DNA of 7,958 bases from SAR324 cluster bacterium (GCA_022572825.1 JACZVE010000130.1:1-7958), one strand, 5' to 3'; shown: positions 1 to 7,296, numbered from the stretch's first letter. Notes: generated by a model not told the origin, from the letters alone. A program made the numbers and translations.

Positions 1-360
1 TACCCGAGCACGCCTCTGTTGTACCTGATGGTCGCCTCGCAGGGACTGTTGGGCTACGGCCTCGCCTCGGTCTACGGCGCGATACCGGCGGAGCTGTTCC
101 AGGGCAGGCGGTACGGCACGATCTTCGGCACACTCAATCTGGCCACCGGCTTGGGCGCGGGAATCGGCCCGTGGCTGACCGGTGCCATCTACGACCGGAC
201 GGGGAGCTACGCGCCCGCTTTTTCCCTGGCGATCGCCTTGAGTCTGGGCTCGATCGTGTGTATCTGGCTGGCCGCACCCCGCAAGGTGCGGGTCGTGGCG
301 GGACAGGTGACCCGTCTGCAGGCGCGGCGAGGTGGGCGCGAGGCAGAGCGGATGGCTTGA
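1..360 (+). CDS. MFS transporter, C-terminal fragment (5' end outside window)
   Basis: This is the last 119 residues of a membrane transporter, open to the left edge and ending at TGA 358-360. Three hydrophobic stretches (about residues 8-30, 46-66 and 72-92) fit the last transmembrane helices of a 12-helix major facilitator protein. Between the first two is a basic turn, F-Q-G-R-R-Y-G (33-39), followed by a glycine-rich helix and G-P-W-L-T-G-x-x-Y-D (56-65). This pattern is common in the C-terminal half of MFS carriers of the oxalate/formate and monocarboxylate type. The tail after residue 93 is basic and cytoplasmic. The substrate cannot be read from this fragment. It lies 203 bases upstream of an ABC importer operon on the same strand. 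Whether it belongs to the same regulon is unknown. Family assignment is fairly sure; subfamily is a guess. Confidence 0.8.
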   Translation, partial: YPSTPLLYLMVASQGLLGYGLASVYGAIPAELFQGRRYGTIFGTLNLATGLGAGIGPWLTGAIYDRTGSYAPAFSLAIALSLGSIVCIWLAAPRKVRVVAGQVTRLQARRGGREAERMA

Positions 361-408
361 ATCGCACGCACGGTCTTCCGGGGGGCTGCGGGCCCTCGGC
401 AAACCGTA

Positions 409-423
409 CGCGCAGCCTGCGCG
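409..423 (+). terminator. Possible weak hairpin after the MFS gene
   Basis: A 6-bp perfect GC stem (409-414 with 418-423) with a 3-base loop lies 48 bases after the MFS stop codon. No run of T follows, so it is not a standard intrinsic terminator. It may only slow polymerase or mark the 3' end of the message. Confidence 0.2.
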
Positions 424-484
424 GGCGGATTGCAGCGGGCGACCCATCAATGGCTTCCCATCCGCGCCCAAGTGATGTAAGAAC

Positions 485-555
485 AACTCCTTTCCAGGTA
501 AGAAAATTTTCGGAAGCGGAGAGTACGTTTGCACCAGCCAAATATTTTTCATCGG
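485..555 (+). promoter_or_regulatory. AT-rich upstream region of the ABC operon with palindrome GAAAATTTTC
   Basis: The 203-base gap before the binding-protein gene becomes distinctly AT-rich over roughly its last 70 bases, unlike the surrounding GC-rich DNA. Within it, 502-511 is a perfect 10-base palindrome, GAAAATTTTC. A second pair of arms, TTCC (492-495) and GGAA (512-515), flanks it but has a different centre. This is where the operon promoter and an operator would be expected. I could not settle on a convincing -35/-10 pair. The regulatory role is inferred from position and base composition only. Confidence 0.35.
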
Positions 556-563
556 GAGTCCCT

Positions 564-2018
564 ATGCTCAACAAGAAAACGACGATTGCCCGGACAGGCC
601 TGAGCCTGCTGATATTATTGGCCTTGGCTGCCCCGGTGACGCTGGCCGCAGAGATCGACTGGCGAAAACACGAGGGCACCACGCTCAACGCTATCTTCCT
701 CACGGCCGCCTATATCGATGCCTGGTTTCGCCCCATGGCCAAGCGGTTTCAGAAGGAAACCGGCATCCGCGTGAAGATGGTGGTGCTGCAGGCAGGGCAG
801 GCGCGCAAGAAGCAGGACATCATGCTGGGCGGCAAGGACGACACCCTGGACGTGATCCATCTGCAGATGGACAACCGGGGCGGCAAGCTCACCGTCGCGG
901 GCCATCTGGAAGACCTGCAGCCGTACCTGGACGATCCCAGCAAGACGCCGGCCGGTTACAACTATCCGCAGGATTGGCTGGGCGGCTGCCTCAATACCGC
1001 CAAGGTCATCAAGGGCCAGCCGCTCAATAACATCGTCTGGTCCGCGCAGGCCCAGTTGCTGCACATCCGCACGGACCTGTTCAAAAAATACAACGTCAAG
1101 GTGCCCACCAATCTGCAGGAACTGGAGGCCGCAGCCAAGAAGCTGACCATCGACGAGGACGGCGACGGCAAGCCGGAAATCTACGGCTTTCTCTCCCGGG
1201 GACGGGACCGCCTGATCACCGCCAGCTTCGCCACCTATCTGTGGAATCACGGCGGCTCCTGGTTCAAAACGGTCAACGGCAAGAAGGTCTCCAACGTCAA
1301 CTCCAAGGAGTCCGTCGACGCCTTCATGTACTACGCCAACCTGATCCGCAAGTATGCCCCACCCGCGGCCCTGAACAATCGCCCGCCGGCCAACGCGGCC
1401 CTGTTCGCTGCCGGCAAGACGGCGATGCTGTCGGAGCTGAATTACTGGATTGCACTGTCGGAGGATAAGCGACGCTCGCGCGTGGTGGGGAAGACCACGA
1501 CCATTCTGGTGCCGCGCGGGCCGGCGGGGAGTCACCCCAACCTGCCCACCATGTCCTTCGCCATCCCCAAGTACTCACGCAAGAAGGACGCGGCCTGGAT
1601 GTACATCGTGTGGATGACGCAGCAGCACATCATGCAGCTGGGCCAGAACAACTCGGTGCCCGTGTGCCGCCGCTCGGTGTGGCTGGACAAATCCTTCACG
1701 CCGCCCACCCCCGGCTGGGGTGAGTCGGCGCGGCTCGCCGCCGAGTATGGCATCGCCATCGCCAAGCCTCAGGCCATCGCCATCGGCCAGATGCGCGACG
1801 CGGCGGGCGAGGTGATGAACGTGGCCGTGCGCACCGGCGACCGGGCGGCCGTTCAGGCCGAGGCGGACAAGCAGGCGGCCGTCATGAACGCGCTCATCGA
1901 GAAAACCGAGGTGGGCATGAACTTCCGCGGCGTCCGCCCCGCAGACGCCAAGTTGATGCCGGAAAGCGAGCAAATCGTTCCCATCAAGGCCGACGGGCTG
2001 GAAAGGCTGGGCCGCTAG
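564..2018 (+). CDS. ABC transporter substrate-binding protein, carbohydrate type (SBP family 1)
   Basis: This is a 484-residue periplasmic solute-binding protein that would deliver substrate to the permeases encoded next. The ATG at 564 follows GGGAG (554-558) by 5 bases. It gives a good signal peptide: basic K4-K5 and R10, a hydrophobic core at about 12-23, and probable cleavage near A28/A29. Mature-domain signs of family 1 binding proteins include the early segment on a substrate bound to a polymer-like name (residues about 45-75), an acidic loop D197-E-D-G-D-G-K, which is common in sugar-binding members and resembles a calcium loop, and a late aromatic stretch A-W-M-Y-I-V-W-M-T. At 484 residues it is somewhat longer than typical members of about 400-450. 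It is first in its operon and is followed by tandem hairpins. The reading frame is open upstream to about 171, but that extension would bury the signal peptide. The ligand is not evident; a sulfated or otherwise esterified sugar is a context-based guess. Confidence 0.88.
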   Translation: MLNKKTTIARTGLSLLILLALAAPVTLAAEIDWRKHEGTTLNAIFLTAAYIDAWFRPMAKRFQKETGIRVKMVVLQAGQARKKQDIMLGGKDDTLDVIHLQMDNRGGKLTVAGHLEDLQPYLDDPSKTPAGYNYPQDWLGGCLNTAKVIKGQPLNNIVWSAQAQLLHIRTDLFKKYNVKVPTNLQELEAAAKKLTIDEDGDGKPEIYGFLSRGRDRLITASFATYLWNHGGSWFKTVNGKKVSNVNSKESVDAFMYYANLIRKYAPPAALNNRPPANAALFAAGKTAMLSELNYWIALSEDKRRSRVVGKTTTILVPRGPAGSHPNLPTMSFAIPKYSRKKDAAWMYIVWMTQQHIMQLGQNNSVPVCRRSVWLDKSFTPPTPGWGESARLAAEYGIAIAKPQAIAIGQMRDAAGEVMNVAVRTGDRAAVQAEADKQAAVMNALIEKTEVGMNFRGVRPADAKLMPESEQIVPIKADGLERLGR

Positions 2019-2049
2019 ACTGGGCCGCTGGTACTGCGCCGGATTGTCA

Positions 2050-2116
2050 CCGGCTGACCGGCCTTGCTGATGCGGTGCGGTCAGCCGGCGGGAGCGGGAT
2101 GGGAGTTCCCCCCCGC
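2050..2116 (+). promoter_or_regulatory. Tandem intercistronic stem-loops between binding protein and permease genes
   Basis: The 135-base gap holds two GC-rich stem-loops. The first is a perfect 11-bp inverted repeat, CCGGCTGACCG (2050-2060) with CGGTCAGCCGG (2078-2088), with a 17-base loop. The second pairs 2094-2098 with 2112-2116 and 2101-2103 with 2108-2110 around a 4-base loop. Neither is followed by a T run, so full termination is unlikely. In many importer operons a hairpin here protects the 3' end of the binding-protein message and lowers permease expression, giving excess binding protein. That role is inferred by analogy. Confidence 0.6.
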
Positions 2117-2153
2117 CTGCGGGTTGCAGCGCTTCCCAATCCAGAGGGACCGA

Positions 2154-3095
2154 ATGACGGAAAAAGCCGCCACGCACCAACTGCATCCAGTCGCGGCCGG
2201 GGCGAGCGCCAAGGATCGCCTGCTGACCTGGCTGGACTTCAACCTGGCGGTGATCTTCAATGTGCCCACGGTCGTGTTATTGGCCGGCCTGGTGGCCTTT
2301 CCCACGGGGCTGGTGATCTGGACCAGCCTGACGGACTGGCAACTGGTGCTGAATAAGGATCCCAATTTCGTCGGCATTTCCAACTACGTCACAATCTGGC
2401 AGGAGGAACGCTGGCTGGGCGGAATTTTCAACACGTTCTACTACGCCATCGTGTCCCTCACCGGTCAGCTCGTGCTGGGAATGGCCACCGCCCTGCTGTT
2501 CAACCGCAACTTCGCGGGCAAGTCCTTTTACCGCTCCATCTGGATGATGCCGATGATCTCCATGTCCGTGGCGATCAGCCTGGTGTGGGCGATCATGTTC
2601 AACACGACCTACGGGATGCTCAATTTTCTCCTGTCCGGCCTGGGCCTGCCCGAGCTGGCATGGACCGCCGATCCTCTCCTCGTGATGCCCTCGCTGATCC
2701 TGGTGGGCATTTGGCAGTGGACGCCGTTCATGACGCTGCTGCTGCTGGCCGGCCTGCAATCCCTGCCCACCGACCCTTTCGAGGCGGCGAAGATTGACGG
2801 CGCCTCCAAGTGGCGGGTGCTCATCCATATCACGCTGCCGCTGATGCAGGGCCATATCCTCGTGGCGCTGATCCTGCGCTCGATATTTGCGGTCAAGGAG
2901 TTCGACACCATCATGGCCATTACCGAAGGCGGCCCCAACTACGCCAGCGAAACGATGAACATGAACATCTACTTCAACGCCTTCGAATACGGCTACATGG
3001 GCGTATCCTCCGCCAAAGGGGTGATTTTCTTCGCCTTCATCCTGCTCATCCAGCTGGTGCTGATCAAGCTGAGGAGGCGGCAATGGTCGCACTGA
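2154..3095 (+). CDS. ABC sugar-type transporter permease 1 (MalF/UgpA-like)
   Basis: This is a 313-residue inner-membrane permease of the binding-protein-dependent (BPD_transp_1) family, CUT1 type. The ATG at 2154 is chosen because GAGGG (2144-2148) precedes it by 5 bases; the frame is open to 2064, but no ribosome site supports an earlier start. A cytoplasmic N-terminus of about 30 residues is followed by roughly six helices (for example about 33-57, 93-117 and 129-149). The cytoplasmic EAA loop is canonical: E210-A-A-x3-G216, then nine residues and I226-x-L-P229. This loop docks onto the ATPase. The late G-G-P-N-Y segment after the loop is also characteristic of MalF-like permeases. The gene follows the hairpin-containing gap, and its last 13 bases overlap the next permease gene. 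It should form a heterodimeric pore with that protein. The substrate is unknown. Confidence 0.92.
   Translation: MTEKAATHQLHPVAAGASAKDRLLTWLDFNLAVIFNVPTVVLLAGLVAFPTGLVIWTSLTDWQLVLNKDPNFVGISNYVTIWQEERWLGGIFNTFYYAIVSLTGQLVLGMATALLFNRNFAGKSFYRSIWMMPMISMSVAISLVWAIMFNTTYGMLNFLLSGLGLPELAWTADPLLVMPSLILVGIWQWTPFMTLLLLAGLQSLPTDPFEAAKIDGASKWRVLIHITLPLMQGHILVALILRSIFAVKEFDTIMAITEGGPNYASETMNMNIYFNAFEYGYMGVSSAKGVIFFAFILLIQLVLIKLRRRQWSH
3072..3077 (+). promoter_or_regulatory. Perfect Shine-Dalgarno AGGAGG inside the 3' end of permease 1
   Basis: AGGAGG lies 5 bases before the ATG at 3083, inside the coding sequence of permease 1. Together with the 13-base gene overlap, it fixes the start of permease 2 and suggests translational coupling, which would keep the two pore subunits in balance. 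Confidence 0.8.
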
Positions 3096-3922
3096 GGCGC
3101 CTTATCGGCAGGCGCGCTTACAGAATCGGGGAGTTGACCTTCACCCACCTGGCGATGATCGCCGTGGTCGGCCCCTTTTTCTTTATCTTCTTTTACATGT
3201 TCTGGAGTTCGGTCAAGCCGGACTACCTGTTCTTCGAGCCCGGCGTGTGGATTTTCGAGCCGCTCCTGCTGAACTATACCGACGTCATCGAAAACAGCGA
3301 TATTATCCGCAATATCGTCAACAGCCTGATCATATCCTCGTTTGCAACGGCCATCGGGTTGATCTGCGGGCTGCTGTCCGCTTACACCATCGCCCGCTTC
3401 GACCTGCGCAGACTGGCTTTGGGCATTCTCGTCACCCGGATGATTCCCTACATCACCATGCTGGTGCCGTTCTGGATCGTGTACAAGAACGCGGGTTTGC
3501 TCAACACGCATCTGGGCCTGATCCTCTCCCATCTGGTCATCACCATACCCTTCGGCGTGTGGATCATGATCGGGTTCATCGAGGACATTCCCAAGGAGCT
3601 GGAGGAAGCGGCCTGGATCGACGGCGCCAGCCGCGCCGTGGCTTTTCTCAGGGTGGTGTTGCCGCTGAGCACTCCGGGCATGGTAGCCACGGCGATTCTG
3701 TGCTTCATCTTTTCCTGGAACAACTTCCAGCTTGCCCTGGTGTTGGGCGGATTCGACGTCAGCACCGCGCCGGTCTCCGTTTTCAAATACGCCGATCCCG
3801 AGTCGGGCAGCATGGGCCAGATGATGGCGGCGGCGACCCTGGTCACCCTCCCGGTGTTCGTCATCGTGCTGTTCATTCAAAAACAATTGACGGCCGGCCT
3901 GACCGTTGGGGGCATCAAGTAG
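3083..3922 (+). CDS. ABC sugar-type transporter permease 2 (MalG/UgpE-like)
   Basis: This is a 279-residue inner-membrane permease, the second pore subunit of the same CUT1 importer. The start is set by the strong ribosome site at 3072-3077; the open frame extends further upstream, but only inside permease 1. A basic N-terminus (R5, R6, R10, R11) precedes helix 1 (about 20-42, rich in Phe), as in MalG-type proteins. An extracytoplasmic segment of about 30 residues and five further hydrophobic stretches follow. The EAA loop reads E175-A-A-x3-G181, then nine residues and V191-x-L-P194, so the usual Ile is a conservative Val. The protein ends in a short hydrophilic tail with T-V-G-G-I-K, a typical MalG-type end. 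No ATPase gene follows: the next gene is on the opposite strand. The length is normal for the family. Confidence 0.92.
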   Translation: MVALRRLIGRRAYRIGELTFTHLAMIAVVGPFFFIFFYMFWSSVKPDYLFFEPGVWIFEPLLLNYTDVIENSDIIRNIVNSLIISSFATAIGLICGLLSAYTIARFDLRRLALGILVTRMIPYITMLVPFWIVYKNAGLLNTHLGLILSHLVITIPFGVWIMIGFIEDIPKELEEAAWIDGASRAVAFLRVVLPLSTPGMVATAILCFIFSWNNFQLALVLGGFDVSTAPVSVFKYADPESGSMGQMMAAATLVTLPVFVIVLFIQKQLTAGLTVGGIK

Positions 3923-4023
3923 CCTGACCCCGCGCAGCACGATGGGATCGCGGCGGCGTGCGGACTATTCCACACGCTTTATTCGACAGCACCGTGCGAC
4001 GGGTGTGCGGCGGTGCGCCTGGA
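3923..4023. other. Convergent intergenic region between ABC operon and sulfatase operon
   Basis: These 101 bases separate two converging operons. Only weak inverted repeats are visible: CCGCG 3930-3934 with CGCGG 3949-3953, and GCACCG 3989-3994 with CGGTGC 4011-4016. Loops are 14-16 bases and no T run follows on either strand. No confident terminator can be called, so read-through and antisense overlap between the operons is possible. Confidence 0.3.
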
Positions 4024-5502
4024 TCAGGGGGCCGGAGCGTCGTCCGCAAGGAACTTCGCCTCCACTCCTGGCGGCGGCGTGTACACGAAGTCGCCCCGCT
4101 GGCGGATTGCCTCGTAGCCGCCGTGCTTTTCGGCGTGGGCCTCCTGGTCGGACTTGGCCCGCCGGTCCACCTCCTCCGGATCGAGCCGTTCCCGCAGCCG
4201 GGCTTCCAGGCGCTGCGCCTTTTCCCCGGCGCCGCCCAGCTCGACCAGATCGCGGGTCTCCTCCGGATCGGCCCTCAGATCGAACAACTGGCTGGGCATG
4301 CCCACGTGATAGACCAGCTTGTCGTCGCCTTCCCGCAGGAGAAAGCCCGCGCTCTTGGAGCCGGTGGCGTGGTACTCGCAGAAGCCGGTTCTGGGGCGTT
4401 CCTGCCCGCCGAGGGCCGGCCATAGGGAAATGCCGGGAAGGTCGCCATCCGCCTCGTTCAGGCGCGCCCCCGCGCCGGCTACCAGCGTGGGAAACAGGTC
4501 CACGTGCGAGGTGATCTGCTCGACGACCCGGCCGGCGGGGACTCCGGCGCCGCTCATGATCAGCGGCACGCGGGCAGCGTGCGCGTACAAGTGCCCCTTG
4601 CCGAACAGGCCGTGATGGCCGTAGCTCTCCCCGTGGTCGGTGGTGTACAGCAACCGCGTGTTGGCGAGCAGGCCCAGCGAATCCGCCGCCGCCAGCACCT
4701 CGCCGATCTGCTCGTCTAGGTGCGTGACGAGGCCGAAGTAGGCGGCCGCGATGCGCCGCAGGGTGGCCTCATCGGTCATCTCCCGCCATCCCTTGACGTG
4801 CCGCAGGTGCCGCAGGGCCGGGTGGTTCGGGCGTTCCTCGGGCCGAAAGCGCACGGGCAGCGGCATCCGCTCCAGCGGGTAGAGGTCCATCAGGCGCTGG
4901 GGAATCGTGAAGGGGGGATGGGAGCTGACGTAGGAGACGAACAGCGTCCAGGGCTTGCCGCCCCCACGGCCGTGCCGGTTGAGCCATCCGATCGCCTGCC
5001 GGGTAATCTCCCGGTCGTACGCCTGATAGGCCGTGGCGCCCACGCCGGTTTCCTCCATGTACAGCTCCCACTGGCCGTGCTTGGGCGGCTCGTCACTGTA
5101 ACGCAATAGCCCGATCAGGCCGCCCACGCCATCCACGAGGTGCATGGGCACGATCTCCTCGCAGAACCCGTTGTCCGCCTCCTCGCTGCGGAAGTGCAGC
5201 TTGCCCACCGAGACGACGGCGTGTCCCTGCTCGCGCAGGCGGCGCATCCAACTGGGGACGCGCCCGTCGTAGGCGATGGCGTTGTCCCAGTATCCCGTCT
5301 GATGCGGATAGCGCCCGGTGGCGATGCTGGCGCGGGAGGGGCAGCAGAGCGTGCTGGCGCAGTAGCCGTTGGCGAAGCGCGCGCCCCGCCGCGCCAGGGC
5401 GTCCAGGTGGGGCGTCTGCACCAGCGGGTGCCCGTAGCAGCCCAGCAGCCGGTAATTGTGATTGTCCGACTGAAAGTAGATCAGATTGGCGGGATCCGTC
5501 AT
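4024..5502 (-). CDS. Sulfatase-family hydrolase 1 (formylglycine-dependent, cytoplasmic)
   Basis: This is a 492-residue member of the type I sulfatase (alkaline phosphatase) superfamily. Such enzymes hydrolyse sulfate esters or, in the phosphonate monoester hydrolase branch, phosphate and phosphonate esters. The ATG at 5502-5500 follows GGAGGTG (5511-5505); the longer open frame to 5745 overlaps the upstream gene and is rejected. The catalytic set is complete: C53-C-P-S-R57 with T-G-R, where C53 would become formylglycine; G100-K-L-H103; H195; T-D289-H-G-E; and G-K302. The first metal pair is D13-N14, where the neighbouring paralogue has Asp-Gln. The C-terminal tail has H460-G-G-x-E-A-I and Y-T-P-x-P-G, also shared with the paralogue. 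No signal peptide is present, so cytoplasmic action is expected. It is second in its operon, 58 bases after sulfatase 2. The substrate cannot be fixed from sequence; choline sulfatase and arylsulfatase are alternatives. Confidence 0.9.
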   Translation of the reverse strand: MTDPANLIYFQSDNHNYRLLGCYGHPLVQTPHLDALARRGARFANGYCASTLCCPSRASIATGRYPHQTGYWDNAIAYDGRVPSWMRRLREQGHAVVSVGKLHFRSEEADNGFCEEIVPMHLVDGVGGLIGLLRYSDEPPKHGQWELYMEETGVGATAYQAYDREITRQAIGWLNRHGRGGGKPWTLFVSYVSSHPPFTIPQRLMDLYPLERMPLPVRFRPEERPNHPALRHLRHVKGWREMTDEATLRRIAAAYFGLVTHLDEQIGEVLAAADSLGLLANTRLLYTTDHGESYGHHGLFGKGHLYAHAARVPLIMSGAGVPAGRVVEQITSHVDLFPTLVAGAGARLNEADGDLPGISLWPALGGQERPRTGFCEYHATGSKSAGFLLREGDDKLVYHVGMPSQLFDLRADPEETRDLVELGGAGEKAQRLEARLRERLDPEEVDRRAKSDQEAHAEKHGGYEAIRQRGDFVYTPPPGVEAKFLADDAPAP

Positions 5503-5560
5503 TGCACCTCCCGAATGCCTTGACGATGAATGGGATGCCGGTTGCTCAGCGCCCGCAATC

Positions 5561-7006
5561 CTACCCATAAGCGGGGACCTCGCCCGGCGCGGGCGTGTAG
5601 CCGAACGTGCCCCTGGCAATAATCGCCTCGCGGCCACCGTGACGCGCGATCGTCTCGGCCTGATCCGCCCTGGCCGCCGCGTCGGCGGCTTCCGGATCCA
5701 CGACGGCCCGCAGCTTTGCCTCGCATTCGGCCAGCAGCGGCCCATAGGCCTCCCCTCCGGCCAGGTCGCGCTCTTCGTCGGGATCGTCGCCCAGGTGGAA
5801 GAGCTGGGGACGGTACTTGACGTAATGGACGTACTTGTACTGCCCGTGACGGATCATGTAGGTGCCCGTCGTCGAATTGGCGGCGTGGTACTCGCAGAAC
5901 AGCGTGCGCGGCGGGCGTTCGCCGTGCGCGAGAGAGAACAGGGAATGGCCGGGGAGCATGGCCTCCTCCTCGTTGGGCACCGCGCCGACAGCATCCAGCA
6001 GGGTGGGATGGCAATCGACCAGCGAGACCGGAGCCGTCACCACCTCCCCTTCGGGAATGTCCGGCCCCGCCACGATCATGGGCACGCCGGCAGAATCCTC
6101 GTACATTACGCTCTTGCCCCACAGGCTGTGATTGCCCAGGTTCTCTCCGTGATCGCTGGTATAGATGACGCGCGTATCGTCGGCCAGACCGAGATCCGCC
6201 AGGGTCTGCAGCAGCGTGCCGATGTTGTCGTCCAGGAAGCTGACCAGCCCGTAGTAGGCGGCAACGGCCTTGCGGACGGCGGCCTCGTCCAGCCGTTCCC
6301 AATAAGCGGCATCCCGAAACGCTTCCACCGCCGGATGGGGGGAGGCCTCCGTCCAGTACTGGACGGGCAGCGGCACGCGATCGTGGGGATAGAGCCGGTA
6401 GAAGGGTTCGGGAGCGATCATGGGCGGGTGCGGGCAGACGAAGGAGACGAACAGCACCCAGGGCTTATCGGTGTGCCTGGGCGCCTCCTCCTTCAACCAC
6501 CTGAGGCTCTCGCCGAGGATCTCCCGGTCGTAGCGCGTGTAGGTGGATTCCCCGCCGCCGGCTTCCTTGACGTAGTTCAGGCCCTTGTTCCGGCGGGGCA
6601 GACCGTCCCGGATCAGGCCGAGCAGGTCTCCGGTGCCGTCCACCACGTGCATGGGAAGGATCTCCTCGTCGAAGCCGTTGGGATCCAGTGTCTCGCGATA
6701 GTGCAGCTTGCCGATGGAGGTCACCCGGTGGCCTCGAGCCATGAGACGGTGCCCCCAGGCCGGGAGCCTGCCGTCGTACGGATCCGCGTTGTCCCAGTAG
6801 CGGATCTGATGGACGTAGCGCCCGGTGGCAAAGCTGGCGCGGGAAGGAACGCAGATCGGCGAGTTGCAATAGGCGTCCGTGAACAGGGTGCCCCGCGCGG
6901 CCAGACGGTCCAGGTTGGGCGTTTTCACCAGGGGATTGCCGTAACACCCCAACACCTTGCGGTTGTGCTGGTCCGACATGATCATCAGCACGTTGGTCTT
7001 CTTCAT
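5561..7006 (-). CDS. Sulfatase-family hydrolase 2 (formylglycine-dependent, cytoplasmic)
   Basis: This 481-residue sulfatase-superfamily enzyme is first in the minus-strand operon. The metal pair S-D12-Q13-H is the form found in phosphonate monoester hydrolase and choline-sulfatase-like enzymes. C52-V-P-S-R56 with T-G-R gives the formylglycine site; C52 must be oxidised by a maturation enzyme that is not in this window. The other core residues are G99-K-L-H102, H193, S-D285-H-G-E and G-K298. The C-terminal tail H456-G-G-x-E-A-I followed by Y-T-P-x-P-G matches sulfatase 1. There is no signal peptide or membrane helix. The ATG at 7006-7004 gives the usual family N-terminus, but no good Shine-Dalgarno precedes it; a TTG at 7054 would add 16 atypical residues and also lacks one. 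The ester substrate is unknown. A candidate promoter lies at 7151-7179. Confidence 0.9.
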   Translation of the reverse strand: MKKTNVLMIMSDQHNRKVLGCYGNPLVKTPNLDRLAARGTLFTDAYCNSPICVPSRASFATGRYVHQIRYWDNADPYDGRLPAWGHRLMARGHRVTSIGKLHYRETLDPNGFDEEILPMHVVDGTGDLLGLIRDGLPRRNKGLNYVKEAGGGESTYTRYDREILGESLRWLKEEAPRHTDKPWVLFVSFVCPHPPMIAPEPFYRLYPHDRVPLPVQYWTEASPHPAVEAFRDAAYWERLDEAAVRKAVAAYYGLVSFLDDNIGTLLQTLADLGLADDTRVIYTSDHGENLGNHSLWGKSVMYEDSAGVPMIVAGPDIPEGEVVTAPVSLVDCHPTLLDAVGAVPNEEEAMLPGHSLFSLAHGERPPRTLFCEYHAANSTTGTYMIRHGQYKYVHYVKYRPQLFHLGDDPDEERDLAGGEAYGPLLAECEAKLRAVVDPEAADAAARADQAETIARHGGREAIIARGTFGYTPAPGEVPAYG

Positions 7007-7150
7007 AGGCTGGATTATGCGAAGCAGGTGGAATTTGCGTGCATGGCCGGACAACCGGATCGAACGCGGGCGGAGCCGCCTCTTGCAATACCACCTTATC
7101 CGTGGCGGCTCAACAGGGGCGTGGGCGCTCAGCGGTCATGGGGGCCGCTG

Positions 7151-7179
7151 ATTATTTACCGGTGAGCACGCACCGGCAA
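7151..7179 (-). promoter_or_regulatory. Candidate sigma-70-type promoter for the sulfatase operon
   Basis: Read on the minus strand, TTGCCG (7179-7174) is the -35 element and AATAAT (7156-7151) the -10 element, 17 bases apart. They match the consensus at 4 of 6 and 5 of 6 positions. The start point would be near 7144, leaving a leader of about 138 bases before the ATG at 7006. This is a sequence match only. Confidence 0.45.
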
Positions 7180-7296
7180 GCGAGGGCCATACCTGGCCGC
7201 ATCACTGGAACCGGGTCGCAAAATGCGTGCGGGCGCCGGAACGACAGGTGATCGGCAGCCTCGGCCCGGCGAGGACGTGCAGGACGGAAACTGCAC

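Noticed and set aside
171..563. N-terminal extension of the binding protein
   Set aside because: It overlaps the MFS gene in another frame and would bury a clear signal peptide. GGGAG before 564 supports the shorter form.
2019..2153. Separate small gene between the binding protein and permease 1
   Set aside because: The gap is short, structured and lacks a start codon with a ribosome site other than that of permease 1.
3989..4016. GCACCG/CGGTGC hairpin as a bidirectional terminator
   Set aside because: The stem is only 6 bp, with a 16-base loop and no T tract on either strand.
5503..5745. N-terminal extension of sulfatase 1 to position 5745
   Set aside because: The added residues are Arg/Pro-rich shadow sequence overlapping the 3' end of sulfatase 2. 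A strong ribosome site supports the ATG at 5502.
5486..7165. Long plus-strand open frame of about 559 codons opposite sulfatase 2
   Set aside because: It mirrors the real sulfatase gene codon by codon. Such frames arise in GC-rich genes. The translation has no domain, membrane segment or ribosome site.
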